This document shows, in pieces, positions 1 to 11,249 of a stretch of 64,000 nucleotides of DNA (the stretch's first letter is position 1; every line of letters begins with the position of its first letter). The stretch lies in the NCBI GenBank assembly GCA_958510825.1, contig OY294052.1, forward strand, positions 10,747,816-10,811,815, written 5' to 3'. The notes beneath the pieces were generated by a model. It made no database searches, was not told the origin of the DNA, and was given only the letters and a program-made list of their open reading frames with translations. Position numbers and translations under genes: made by a program. This DNA comes from Brachypterus glaber (Eukaryota > Arthropoda > Insecta > Coleoptera > Kateretidae).

Positions 1-250
1 TTTTTAGACCGTACAATATAAAATGCCTTTGTAGAAAACCTTAGATTTAAAATGCAAATTAAATAAGTACGTAAAAAAAAAGCCTGTAAAATAAAAATCA
101 TTGATTTATTATTACAAAAAATACATTTTCAACAAAAAAAAGAAATATATTCCCTAGAATTAATTTTTACAAAAAAAAAAAAAATAATACAAAAAAAGAC
201 CGAAAAAAAAATCAAAAAACAATTTCAGTTTTTAAATTTTTTGTCACAGG
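1..250. other. A-tract-rich, no gene
   Basis: The block is almost entirely A/T, with several long A runs around 131-200. No codable frame, hairpin or recognisable repeat is visible. Confidence 0.7.
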
Positions 251-280
251 GCCAGAGATCACATAAAATAATAGTTTTAA

Positions 281-366
281 ACTCTCTTTTGAACCCACCC
301 GGAGTATCCAAAAGTTTTTAGCTCGAAGTGTTCTCGAGTAATCGTGGTACCGAATTTTCCGGACAG
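281..366. repeat. Fragment of the 'gttcttgagttatcgtg' repeat family
   Basis: The stretch 'gtgttctcgagtaatcgtgg' followed by 'ttttccggacag' matches the fuller copy at about 62940-63055, where the same order of words occurs. It is an old, short fragment of a dispersed family also seen near 910, 30.5, 32.2 and 61.8-63.5 kb. Confidence 0.5.
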
Positions 367-671
367 ATTGATTAAATTATTAGGAAGTAAACTTGAAGTA
401 AAAACTGAAAACAGTTTTTTTCCAGAAGTTTATTGAACTAACGTTTCATTTTGATCAGAAGTTATCAAGTGAAATAATTTATGCCTGGCTTGGTGATATT
501 TGTTATGCCAGGCACAACCTACCGCAACATACGCTCATAGGATAGACTTGTTACCGACTTGACCTATGGTAATATCGCTCGAGTATATAACGCTTTTAAG
601 TTCGGTTCAGTCGAGTTTTTAGACACAGATACTTTTATTACGTTCACACGTTAAATTTTCTTACTTTTATA

Positions 672-700
672 GTGCCAAGTTGGCAGTGCCAACTTGGTAC
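672..700. repeat. Short perfect hairpin
   Basis: CCAAGTTGGCA and TGCCAACTTGG form an 11-bp perfect stem around a single G, and pairing resumes for two bases beyond one mismatch. The surrounding 431-905 holds no other structure I can support. Confidence 0.6.
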
Positions 701-913
701 AGTTGAATTAAAAATAAACGATAACTCGAGAACGCTTAGAGCTAAAGGCTTCAAATTAGGAACATAGATTCCTAATCTTAAGTTCGCGGTCGATATTGTT
801 TTTGGTAAAAGTCGGGTGATTAAGGTTGACACCCTGGAGTAAAACCAATTAAAAAACATATGTTTAACACTTTGTTTTTCAAAATAAAATGTTCTTTGGA
901 AAACTTCTTTTGA

Positions 914-1150
914 ATGAGTTCAAAAAATAAGAAAATTTTAAAATGTCCGTCCGTCTGGTGTCACGTTTTTTGTGGACTTTTTAACTCAAGAACGAATAAC
1001 CTGATCGACTCGAAATTTTCATGTAAAATCAAGTTCTGTGAGGGGAAGATCCCTATTGTTTTTGAAAGTAATCCCCTCAGAAACAAAAAAGTTAAACTTT
1101 TAAAAAAATCGAAAAAAGCTGAAAGAAAATTCCGATTAACGTAAATTTTT
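914..1150 (-). repeat. Dispersed repeat family, reverse orientation
   Basis: Contains 'gtccgtccgtctggtgtcac', then 'aactcaagaacgaataacc' and 'gatccctattgtttttgaaa'. The same words recur in order at 63200-63400, and reverse-complemented at 62040-62260. An ATG-started frame spans 914-1144, but it reads straight through repeat sequence and I do not regard it as a gene. Confidence 0.6.
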
Positions 1151-1164
1151 CAGGAAAATTCATT

Positions 1165-1275
1165 TTGGAGTGTTACGCCCATGTTAATAGTATAGGAAAA
1201 TAGCGTTACAGGGGGGGGGGGGTGGCCAAAATGAACAAAATTTGCGTTACGTAATACTTGAACGTTCCCTTAAAC
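1165..1275. repeat. Relic of the GAACGTTCAAGTATTACGTA foldback family, with a poly-G run
   Basis: Ends in 'gcgttacgtaatacttgaac', the reverse complement of the terminal repeat of the complete element at 54348-54496; another relic is at 15928-16015. A run of about 12 G at 1210-1222 sits where the other copies have a 6-7 base C or G run, so the homopolymer is a site of length variation. Confidence 0.6.
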
Positions 1276-1640
1276 TTAAAAAAAATATAATCTTCAAAAA
1301 AAAAAATATATATTTTTTTCGTTTTTCGCAAAAAGAAAATTTTGAAATTTTTTTTTGAATTTTTTTTTCAAATGTTTTTTTTTTAATTTTTCGTTTTTTG
1401 AAAAAAGAAAATTTAAATAAAAAATTATGAAAAGTTTTAAGAAGTTTTTTTTTACAATTTTTTTCTAAAACAAGTTTTTTCCAAAAATTTTCGTTTTTCA
1501 AAAAAAAAAATGTATTTTATTTATTATTTTTTTTTTTTATTTTTTTTCTTAAGTAATTGGGAAAAAACAATATACCATTTACTGTGAATAATATATAATG
1601 GAATGCGTAGCATTACGTATCTTCACGGCTTGTTTTACAT
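1276..1640 (-). repeat. A/T-tract block ending in the AAGCCGTGAAGATA repeat
   Basis: Alternating A and T runs are followed by 'cgtagcattacgtatcttca' and 'cggcttgtttta', the reverse complement of 30455-30520 and 61795-61870. The order (A/T tracts, then this word) is conserved in all three copies, so the tracts are part of the repeat. Confidence 0.55.
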
Positions 1641-3050
1641 ACCCCTAAGCTATAACGATATCGATTATGATAGATATCTGCTTTAAAGGAATTATAGCTA
1701 ATATTCAAATATTTAAAATTGCAGAAATAATTGCTATTTAACTGACTAGACAACTGAATACTAGTTGACATTTTAAAGTAACCCAAGTTAATTAGGAATA
1801 ATTCTATAGACATACCGCATAAATGTCAAATACATCTAAAAATTACATAAAATCAATTACAGATAAAAGAGTTCTTACCAGAAGTATAGATTTTTAGAGT
1901 CCAAAAAAAAAAAATAAATATGGCATAAAATACCAAAAATTATTGAAAAAGAACTAACCAGCAGACTAGGATGACCTTCATTTCTTGAAATTCACTAATT
2001 TATTTTTAATATCAAAAAGGTCATAAAAAACTGGGATCTAGTCTTCCAAAAATGGATTTTAATAGTAAAATTATATATTATAATAAATTTTGGGTAACAA
2101 AAAAATCAAATATTAGACTCTGCCAAAAATTTATCAATACAAAGAATGTTACATGAAACCAACAAAAAAAAACTACACAAACTAGGCCTAAAGGGTTCAA
2201 AAAAAAAAAAAAAAATAAAGATACTACCCAGTTCTGTGATTTGAAAATGCAAAAAAGATCTTTAGTTAGTTTGCCAATATGATGTGGAAAAAACAAGCTG
2301 TTCTGGGTTAGAAATTTTAAATCTAATGATTTGTCAATGTAAATTTTATTTATGAGTGTAAATGTCATGTCACTGATCAAAAAAGAAAATAAAAAAAAAT
2401 TACTTATACAAGACGTACGCACCATTCCAATGACAAAGCACAGAGTTCATAGCAAAGGTCATATTAAACCAAAGAACTTCCAAAAATGGATACATTTTAT
2501 GTCAGTCTTAAAGATATTTAAATCTTACACGTGGAACATAAGAAATTTATGTAATTTATGCACAATTTACAATAATATACGTAAGAAAACAATTAATTTA
2601 TAGGTAGAAGCACATGATTTACTTTGATAAAATAATATATCATTAATAATTTGAATAATAATGTAACAGTTAATTACAGCTGATCTGTATAAATTAAATC
2701 AACACAACAAAATGTTTATATGCATTATTTCATTTGCCATAATCAGTATATTCGAAAAATTTTCTATAAAACCACTTTTTAAGTATACCTTGATGTTTGG
2801 TGTGGGCTAGGCCTAGTTTGAATTTTTATAGAAAATAAAATTTGCGTTAAATTAACGATGTCTAATAGCCAATTATAAAATATGTATTTTAGATGATAAA
2901 ATTCAGGAATAAACTCAATTTTTATTTAAATTAGCTAAATTTGCATTTGCATTTTTAATTAGAATATATTTTGGTAATTACATATTAAAATAATTATAAA
3001 AGTTAATGTTTTAGCAAATAACTTTTTCTTTTCTAAAAGCAATTAAATCA
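1641..3050. other. No gene seen
   Basis: AT-rich sequence with homopolymer runs such as the A run near 2200. Short frames on both strands near 2078-2603 overlap one another, have homopolymer-driven composition and resemble no protein family. A word around 2788, 'taccttgatgttt', recurs near 21585, suggesting shared old repeat sequence. Confidence 0.5.
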
Positions 3051-3057
3051 ATTCAAA

Positions 3058-3590
3058 CGTATTCTTTTTTTTTTTAATAAATTTTACTTTTTCAACAATA
3101 AATTATCATATTATTAATAAAGGTATAATCAAAACCCAAATACCGATTTTTTCGTTATTTTAATCTTGCTCCATATTGATGTATAGAAAAAAAAAATCAT
3201 CAAATGCGTATTATTTAATATTTTAATTATTAAAACTGAATGATAAGTAGATTTTTGAATACAATACGAAAATGAAGATGAAGAATTTAACTTAAATAAA
3301 AATAAAATTTTTGACTTAAGTTATTCTTTTTCTTTTTTTTTAATAAAACTCTACTTTTTCAACAGATAATAAATAATAAATATATCAATTTAATTTTGAA
3401 GTAATAATTTAAGTGACAATTCAAATAAACGTTTAAGCAGAACTCAAATACCGTTTTTTTAGTAACATTGCTTTATAGAAAATTCCATCAAATGTTATTG
3501 TATAATATTTTAATTATTAAAACTGAATGATAAGTAGATTTTTGAATACAACACGATAATGACAAGAATTTAACTTAAATCAAAATATCA
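3058..3590. repeat. Diverged direct duplication of about 260 bp
   Basis: Two units, about 3058-3313 and 3322-3590, share the order 'attctttttt...ctttttcaac', then 'caaataccg', then 'aaaactgaatgataagtaga' and 'tttttgaatacaa'. A third partial unit is at 21654-21740. Similarity is patchy, so the duplication is old. No coding signal. Confidence 0.65.
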
Positions 3591-4800
3591 CGTTTATAAG
3601 ATTTTAACTTAAAAATTTTTCTCATTATCTACTGAGAATCATTATTTTTCAAATGAAACGTTTCGAAATAAATATGATTAATATCAATACTATTGTAAAT
3701 TCATATTGCAACATCATATAAATAATAGCAAATAATTACATTAGCCTAATGGTTCTAAAAACGATTTTAAATTTAATAATTAACAAAATATTTTTTTGTA
3801 CTCATAACTTAAATATTTGTTAACCGAAAAGTGTAAAATTCATGATGCTTATAATAAATGTTGTAATAAGTACCCACTAAGTTCATCAAACTTTGTTTAT
3901 TTTATTAATTTATTTTGGGATTTCCTTTTTTTTAATATTCACAAATATTTTAAGTTTAAAAATTTTTTACAAATGAGATAATAGACTCACAAGGCTATAT
4001 TCAACTGCGGAAATCATACAACGCAACGTAAAAGTACTTACATAACATAAGTAACATAAGTGTACTTACATACATACATATATTTTTAAGGTTTTGTTGT
4101 AAAAAAAATCTCTAAATTTTATAAAGCGTTCTGACTTTACTATTACCGACGATCACCATTTACTTCTTTAGCTTAATAGCTTCTAAAGGCTTTGGTTTTT
4201 GTATACATGTTCCTTTAAACCAGCCCACTATGGTCCGGGAAGCCCTCATTTTTGGTATTAATTCGACTTAAAACTAAGACCTAAAAACTATCTTTATAAT
4301 TATGGATAGTTAAACTATGTTTAGAATAAATATGAAATAAATATATACTTTATGCCTGAAACTTATTCAGACTTATTTTTTTTTAATTTCATTAATATTT
4401 TCATTTTGTAAATTGTATATTCTCTTACGCAATAGTTGTACCTTTCCTTCTTTTTGTTGTAGACTTACATCATTATATGAACTATAATTTACCGTAATAA
4501 TATATATAAAAAGGAATTTGTGTATTTAATACTATTTCTTTAAAAGTTCCCCGTAGTTCCACAGGATTTTTTAGATTTTTTTGCACCAAATTGTAGCTTA
4601 AGGTATGTCGTTTCTTAAAAAGTGGTGGCTTTTTGTCGATTTTTTGGTTTCGCCAAGAAAAAAAAAATAAAATGATGCACGGTTGAATAAAAAAAAAATG
4701 GACTATGAATTTATCTTACATTTTTCAAACGGGAGGTCGTAGAAACTCAAAATTTAGTATGTAGGGGTACAATGACAAACTAAAATCAACAAAACGAAAA
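3591..4800. other. No gene seen
   Basis: AT-rich, with short (ACAT)n sequence near 4068-4082. No hairpin, repeat family or coding signal I can support. Confidence 0.5.
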
Positions 4801-5070
4801 AAAAAGATGGCGGAAGTGTGAAATAGTTATTTGTGCTTCTAGTAGAGGTAAGTGAATTTTTCTGTGTAAGGTAGTGGAAGCTGAGGTCCATAAACACGAC
4901 AGAAGACAGAAAAAAACTTACCTACGAGTAGCGAATTACGTTTTTCTCACTACCAAGGAGCTAAAATCGTATTTTATTAATAATATTTTTGACATTTATA
5001 TGTCATTTTCTTATGGAATCACTTGGGTATGTAGATTTTTATGTAAGAAATATCTAATTTGTTTATAAAA
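4801..5070 (+). other. Possible 5'-exon-like patch, weak
   Basis: 'aaagatggcggaag' (4803-4817) resembles the AAGATGGCGG core often found just downstream of metazoan start sites. About 30 bases later 'gag' precedes a consensus splice donor 'gtaagt' at about 4849. The ATG in the motif is followed by a stop after four codons. A 64-codon frame at 4874-5068 begins after the donor and has no recognisable homology. This is suggestive only; I infer no product. Confidence 0.2.
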
Positions 5071-5830
5071 TACTATTGCTAATGATGGAGAACTCTCCTG
5101 GAGAACTTTTACCATTATCTTGAGAAAATGACCAGCTAGGATTTTACCGATTAGTTTCCAGCAAAATTAGTTTTAAAGATCAACCAATCACAATCTTTGA
5201 CGATCTTTTAAGCTCAGTGGAGGTGTGCTGATGCCTTATCCCGAATGTCTCAATCTACCATCCTGTGCATTTTATCTGAAGATATTAAAAATACTACCAA
5301 ACTAACTAGTTTCTTAAGTTATCCCAGGACTTTTTTTATTAAGAAAAACGAACAAAAATGCAAAAGCGTTCCAGTTTATTATGTTTAGTCTTAAAAAATG
5401 CAATGTGTCATAGGTAATTAAAAATTTCCTGCCATTTTTTGTTCATTACACCCACTTTGAACCCACTATGAAAAACCAGTTTCTATTTTGCAGTTCTACT
5501 GTTAAATTTAAGCCATAAACTTTTTTTTTTAAAATTAGCAACTATAACATCAAAATCTATTTTTACCGCGTTCCGCATTTGGAATAACCAGCTATTAGTA
5601 CCTATTTATATATTTCTATGTTTGGTATTCATTGACTAAACTGTACATATGTTGTAGCTAATTGTTTACAATTAAAAAATTACAAAAATATTTTGATAAA
5701 GAATTATAACTACTAAATATTCAATATATGATCATAAAAATTACGGTATCACGAAAATATAACTGCAAAAGTAACCAGATTTAATGCAATATTGTTTTTC
5801 TTAAACATCTGCATCTTTACACGTCTTTAC
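5071..5830. other. No gene seen
   Basis: AT-rich sequence without repeats or coding signal that I can support. Confidence 0.5.
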
Positions 5831-6640
5831 AAGTTTAATAGTTATTTATGTTACGAGAGCCCTTCAGAGAGGAAACTAAGATATTGCTCATGACAAAATT
5901 AACCCACGAGTGGGTTAATTTCAGAGAGGGCAATATTAGTTTACTTACGAGTAACATAAAAAGTTTTATCCAATAAATAGCTTAGAAATTCATATTTTTA
6001 TTAAAAATTTTAATGACATTTCGTCATCTAAAGGCTCTAACGGTCTAACTCCAAAACGTCATATTTTTCAGGAGACGTAAAAAACGATTTAAAACTTAAT
6101 TATAGCAATTTAGAACTTTAAAACTAGCTTGTTCACAGGTAAAAATGTTTGAAATGTGTTAATGTATTTAAAACTTTTCATTGTTATCAATTTTATCAAA
6201 CAGTAAATTAACAAATATTTGAAACGGGATCCCCTGTTGTCGAGAAATAGTTTGACATTAGTGACAGTTCTCATTTAATTGTTTTCTCACAATCATATGA
6301 TGGAGTTAGACACTTAGCGACTTAAAATATTTACATTTTTGCATTTTTTGAGGCTGATATTGGTTTAATGCAACTTTTTTTTTGAAGTATGTTGGTAATC
6401 AGATAATGAAGCAAATTTGATAAAAATCTCATTTTTGAAAAATTTGGAGTTAGACAACTAGAGCCTTTAGTGGACGATTTACAAGAAAATAATTTGACAA
6501 GTGACAGTTGCGTGGGTAAAATAAATTAATTGTCCAATCTATAAAGTAACAGACACGTGTGGGTTATTATTGAGTTTCTTTATTTAAAATAAAGCTAGTA
6601 GTTGTCTTATTATCTGTATGTGTTGGATAAAAATATTTAA
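5831..6640. mobile_element. Dispersed repeat (copy 1) interrupted by a younger foldback element
   Basis: Flanking parts 5831-6021 and 6477-6640 match, in reverse complement, the continuous copy at 16341-16694. Shared words include 'ttttatccaataaatagctt', 'aataatttgacaagtgacag' and 'ttggataaa'. An inner hairpin at about 5905-5925 pairs 'attaaccca' with 'tgggttaat'. I find no terminal inverted repeats, so the class of the host repeat is unresolved. Confidence 0.7.
6022..6476. mobile_element. 455-bp foldback DNA transposon, nested, TSD ATTT
   Basis: Terminal inverted repeats of about 31 bp: 'cgtcatctaaaggctctaac...' on the left and, reverse-complemented on the right, 'cgtccactaaaggctctagt...', both running on into 'gtctaactcc'. 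ATTT lies directly outside each end (6018-6021 and 6477-6480). The related copy at 16.5 kb has the site once and uninterrupted, which gives the empty target. The interior carries another 'ggagttagaca' at about 6302-6312 but no transposase frame, so the element is non-autonomous. Confidence 0.85.
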
Positions 6641-6654
6641 GTATGCTTAACAAT

Positions 6655-7535
6655 GTTAATAACAATGTTTTGAGGAAAGAAAGAAACTCCTGTCTCACGA
6701 TTACCAGAAGAAATTAAAAGTGATTTGGAGATATCAACTAACTACTTACAATTAAAAATAATGTGTTTATAAACAGTTTCGTTCACACATATTTAATTAC
6801 AGAAAAGTTTAAAAAAAAGTACCAAATAAAAAAGTAAAAAACAATAAAACAATACTATATTTTAGTTAATGAAAAAAGATTTCTAAAGAATGTCTATTTA
6901 TTTTATTTATTTTATTTTAATTATTAGTTTAAAAATAAAATTTACGTATAAAATGTAAAACAAAATTCATCCCTCAGGATTATCCATGTATTTGTAAAGG
7001 ATCGAAAATATCGAACTTCACACTATTTGTTGATTTGTAATGTTATATATACATTATTTAAATTAAATACTCTTTGGTAATTGTACAAATTAATTAAATC
7101 AAAAACTATAGTTACTCAATTACTAGAAAAGTTATTATTTTTTTTGTATTTAATTGAGGAAGTGTGTTTTTGGTGTTGGTACCACCTTTAAGAAATAACC
7201 CTAATGTGACCGAATTACTTACTCTTAATGGGGACTTGCAATTTCATGGTTTGGTATACTTTCATAATCAACAAGTAAATATTTAAAACTGTTTATATGT
7301 ATATCTAATTCATTTTGGTCATGACCATACGAATATAAATGATTTATAGATATATTAGGTTTACTATTCATAAATAACTCATTTAATTAATGTATGATAC
7401 ATATGTTACATATTTCAATTAAAGATATATCTGCCCTGATAAAACACCCCGGTTTTTTAAACAGCTTTAACCAGAAAAAAAAATACAAGGCTCTGTTGTC
7501 AATGACAACTTGTCATCAATATTGCCTAAAAAATT
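6655..7535. other. No gene seen
   Basis: AT-rich, with no supported repeat or coding signal. Confidence 0.5.
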
Positions 7536-7540
7536 TAAGC

Positions 7541-8125
7541 TATACTCCGTCCAGTTATGCAAGATGGTAAGGGACGCGGCCCGTTTTACAACACAGAGCG
7601 CATAAATAGCATAATTATGCATAAATCGTAGGGTATCAAAAATTTAACAGATGTCGGTGCTTTTTTCCTGGAAAGGGCCTATCCAAAGACTAGCATAACA
7701 AGCATAGTACATAGGAATGCGATGCCAGGATTGGCTTGATGTGTCGTCATGTATCTTGTAATGGTTGTTATGCGCGCCTCTGGATAGGCCTTAAGTTGTA
7801 ATTTTAACCTAAAAAATTGACGTTTTCCTTGTGTTCAATATAATTTACGTTTATACAATATGAAGAATATGCTAATTTAGTGTGAGTGTATGAAGAATAA
7901 ACCAAAAAAGTACCTTTTTCAATACCATACAAAATAACATTAAGTATAACCATTTTTTTATGTAACTTTCTCTTCTTTTATTAGCTTTAACGACCGTCAA
8001 TCATTGTCATAGACAAAAATGTCACAATATTTTATATGTTAAAAGGTACGAGTTTTTAACCAATGATGTAGCTTAAAAATCGCGGGATTTTTAAACTACT
8101 ATCTTGCATAATTGGACGGACTATA
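7541..8125. mobile_element. 585-bp TA-flanked foldback element
   Basis: The left end 'actccgtccagttatgcaag' pairs with the right end, which reads 'agtccgtccaattatgcaag' in reverse complement. Both are bordered by TA, as for Tc1/mariner-type insertions. No transposase frame is present. A second hairpin element lies inside at 7677-7790. Confidence 0.75.
7677..7790. mobile_element. Hairpin element nested in 7541-8125 (copy 1)
   Basis: 'ggcctatccaaagactagca' at the left pairs with 'ctctggataggcc' at the right. The words 'gcataacaagcat', 'gaatgcgat' and 'gattgg' are shared in order with the second copy at 14597-14744, so this is an independent family rather than part of its host. Confidence 0.75.
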
Positions 8126-8202
8126 GTGAAAATTGCCTGTATTTCCTTTTGTCTCTAACCATTCGCATATGTTTAACAGACTTCTGAAAAGAATAGGTTA
8201 TC

Positions 8203-8610
8203 AATGGAGCTCCCTACGACTAGAATTATGAAACAAAAGACGTCTACCCTATCTCTATCTCATTTGTGCTACACTTTCCAGCCAACCAAATAAATACTGT
8301 ATTTGTTTTTCATACAACAAAACAGTATTTATTTGGTTGGCCGGACAGTGTAGCAGTAAAGCGGCACGAACGAACATAGCTAATGTGAATCTGTAGAATA
8401 AGATAATACTACTAAAATTTAGATGACGCCAGTAATTTCTTTAATAAAAATAACATAGTTACACTTTTCGCCCGGCCAAGTAAATATGGTATTTGTTCAA
8501 CAAAGAACAAATACAGAATTTGTTTGGTTGGGTGGAAGTGTATGTATGTCTTCTATCCTTTTTGGGTAGAACTTTTGTCCCTGTCTAATCTAACGGGAGA
8601 AATCTCCATT
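8203..8610. mobile_element. 408-bp double-hairpin element (copy 1)
   Basis: Nearly identical over its whole length to 17751-18155. The ends are weakly inverted ('aatggagctccc' against 'gggagaaatctccatt'). Inside are two hairpins, 8269-8355 and 8461-8541, each built from the same 'gccaaccaaataaatactgt'-type word and its complement, so the element holds four versions of one motif. No coding capacity. Confidence 0.8.
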
Positions 8611-9025
8611 CGAAATGTATAGATTTATTTAACAATGGATTTTATCCGTGGTACAGTACCACTGGTACTTATATTTATAAATAATTATTTCCATTACATA
8701 ATTAGTCCTTTTAACAACATTTAATGATTAACATCGAATTCTTCACGGTTGTTCTGTTGTCAGATAAAACTTTATGTAATTGTCGAAAGCTAAATTTTAA
8801 TATTCCTACCTGTACGTTTAATACACAAAAGCATTGATGAAGATTTCTCTCAGACGTGCTTTATACGGGTAAATATGAAAAAAAATGCAAATTTGACCTA
8901 TTTAAATTTTTAAAATCATAAAATTCAGTACAGCACAGGAACTTGAGGTACACCATATTAAAAAAAAACTCAGCGGTTTTGTCAAATTTGCGTACTTTAT
9001 TAAGTAAATACAATGTCAGGTTGAC
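8611..9025. other. No gene seen
   Basis: AT-rich. A short palindromic patch, 'gtggtacagtaccactggta', lies near 8650. Confidence 0.5.
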
Positions 9026-9028
9026 TTA

Positions 9029-9166
9029 GGCTGGGTTTATCAAAGTGCAGCTAAATTTAGCTGACACGTAATAACCATAGCAACTCCAACCAAAACCCAG
9101 AATTTGCTCTTAACTGAGACTTTATCTTTTAGATAAGATTTTAACTGTACACTGATAAACTGAGCC
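9029..9166. mobile_element. PIF/Harbinger-like MITE with TTA duplication
   Basis: The left terminus 'ggctgggtttatcaaagtgc' matches the reverse complement of the right terminus, 'ggctcagtttatcagtgtac'. TTA borders both sides (9026-9028 and 9167-9169). A 3-bp TWA duplication with G-rich termini is the habit of the PIF/Harbinger superfamily. The 138-bp body has no coding capacity. Confidence 0.7.
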
Positions 9167-9169
9167 TTA

Positions 9170-10140
9170 AGAGAGAAGCGGGTCAAAATCCAAAGCCAAA
9201 ACAGGTTAGAAAAGAGATCTTTTCTGCCATTGGTAAGAAAAAAGGTAACTTTTCTAACTTGTTAAAAAGTAAATAAAAATTATATACTTTGCAACTTTTT
9301 ATAATGCCCAAAAAGGGCATTTTACTACGAGTGTGCACAAATTATATTTTAATTAAAGACTACCCCCAGTAAGGTAACCCTCATATTTTTATATTATTTA
9401 GAAAATTTTTAATAACTAATTAATTTAGGTGACCTTTCCAACACCATACAGATTATTTATAACGACTCTGGACTCTGGACTCTGGAGTGAAATTAGGTTG
9501 ACTACATAGCATGAAATAGAAAAAGAAGCTTATGAAGCATAATTATTAGATATCGTCGTTAAAAACGACTCCCTATTTATTTTACATCCTTGGTTTTGAT
9601 AAAAATAAACCATAATTTTTAAATAAATTCTTAATAACAATCAACTGTTTTTCTGGTCAATAAAACCACGACCCCATTTCGATCCGAGGCGCCAAACTAC
9701 TTTTACTTAATTCGCTTCTGTACAATGCAGTGGCAGTGCGAAAAAAACTCATTAACGAAAATCATGCTTTAAAAAAGAATTTTAGCAAAACATACAACTA
9801 TGTATGTACATAATTTAAAATTTTGGTTCGTTTTTTAATGATGTTTGTTTAATACTTTAAGCATGGAATAGTAAGTGGCAATTCTAAATTACAAAATCAT
9901 TTGGCCAACTAACTAAACTTCTTGGACTTTAGCTTAGACTTGCATTTTAAAAATAATTACCCATACATTTTCCGATAATATTATACAACATTATAAATTA
10001 TATTTTATTTAATAGTACGTGTAATAATATGTGTATATGCTAAACACTAATTTCACCGTTTAACTAACTCATTACTATGTAATACCCAATAGTTATTACC
10101 CATAGCTCAACTACTTTAGCTATTATACCTAATTAGAAAA
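9170..10140. other. No gene; small repeats only
   Basis: Contains a small hairpin 'atgcccaaaaagggcat' near 9303 and three copies of the 7-mer 'gactctg' at 9465-9485. Otherwise featureless AT-rich sequence. Confidence 0.55.
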
Positions 10141-10141
10141 A

Positions 10142-10417
10142 CTATAAGATCTGTTGCACCATTGTTGCCAACATCAAAATTAAGATAAGTTAGCCATTTA
10201 AAAAATGTCGCATTGAAACATATTAAAACACATTCAGAAGATTCCAAATACGTATTAAAAATTACTTTTCAATACGTATTTGGAATCGTCTCTATCTGTT
10301 TTAATACGCTTCAATATGACATTTTTTATAGGGAGGTTAACTTTTCTTGGAAACTTAAAATATCTAGTTCATGAAAAAAGTTAAAGGAACGTAAGTCTGT
10401 GTCAAAAGATCTTATAG
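10142..10417. mobile_element. Foldback element with long central hairpin
   Basis: The outer ends 'ctataagatctgttgcac' and (reverse complement) 'ctataagatcttttgaca' are inverted. The core 10187-10344 folds into a longer stem: 'gattccaaatacgtatt' pairs with 'aatacgtatttggaatc', and 'aaaaatgtc' with 'gacattttt'. No target duplication is clear. Confidence 0.7.
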
Positions 10418-10580
10418 CCTAACCTACTGCTGGATTTAAAGTACAAATAAAACCATACGGGACAATAAAATAGTTAATAGTGGAAGCGAGAACACCATAT
10501 TTAAGTTTAAGCATGTGTTGTAACATTTAACACGATTTTTTTGCATACTCTGGCACATGTGTAATCTAATTTAAATTTAA

Positions 10581-10645
10581 CCAATATTATTATTATTATT
10601 TATTTAGAATTATATTAATAATAATAATAATAAATAATATTTGCG
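10581..10645. repeat. Palindromic (TTA)n/(TAA)n microsatellite
   Basis: A (TTA)n block and a (TAA)n block face each other around 'ttagaattatatt', so the microsatellite is self-complementary across its centre. Confidence 0.8.
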
Positions 10646-10773
10646 AGTTATTAAGGTTGCTTTAGCCAATAATTGGCACTAAACTAAGAATTTCACCACT
10701 GAAATGTCAGATTTATTTTTTACCTTTTATTTAATTGGATAAATTCTTGGTTTACTGTTAATTTTTGTGTAAA

Positions 10774-11095
10774 CCAACCTCTAATTCTATTAATTTCAAA
10801 GCCAATTCTAATTCTATTAATTTCTATTAAATTCTAACCTCTAATTCTCCAACCAACCTCTAATTCTACAACCAATCTCTAATTCAACCAACCAACCAAC
10901 CAACCAACCAACCAACCAACCAACCATCCAACCTCTAATTCTATTAATATTAAAACCAATTCTTATTTTAATAAATTCTATTAAATTCTATTAATTACAA
11001 TTCTATTAATTTCAAAACCAACCTCTAATCCTATTAATTTAAACCTCTAATTCTATTAATCATTGGGTAAACCAACGTCTAATTCTATATGCTAG
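10774..11095. repeat. Degenerate minisatellite with internal (AACC)n
   Basis: Repeated use of 'ccaacctctaattctattaa' with variable spacing of roughly 20-45 bp. A (CCAA)n run at about 10884-10925 appears to have grown out of the 'accaacc' part of the unit. Confidence 0.85.
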
Positions 11096-11249
11096 ATTTT
11101 ATTTACTAGACAGAATTATTCCAATATAAAAATTTCGATTTTATTTTAACCAAGTTATTCTGAAAAAAATTACTTACAATGGAATTTTAAACGTAAACAA
11201 CATAATATTACCAGTTTTGCCATGCCCTTTAAATTTGCATGCAAAAATT

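Noticed and set aside
1276..1501. 84-codon Lys/Phe-rich minus-strand frame
   Set aside because: It consists of alternating A and T tracts, so the composition alone explains it.
10884..10925. (CCAA)n run as telomere-like repeat
   Set aside because: The unit is not an insect telomere repeat, and it grades into the surrounding minisatellite.
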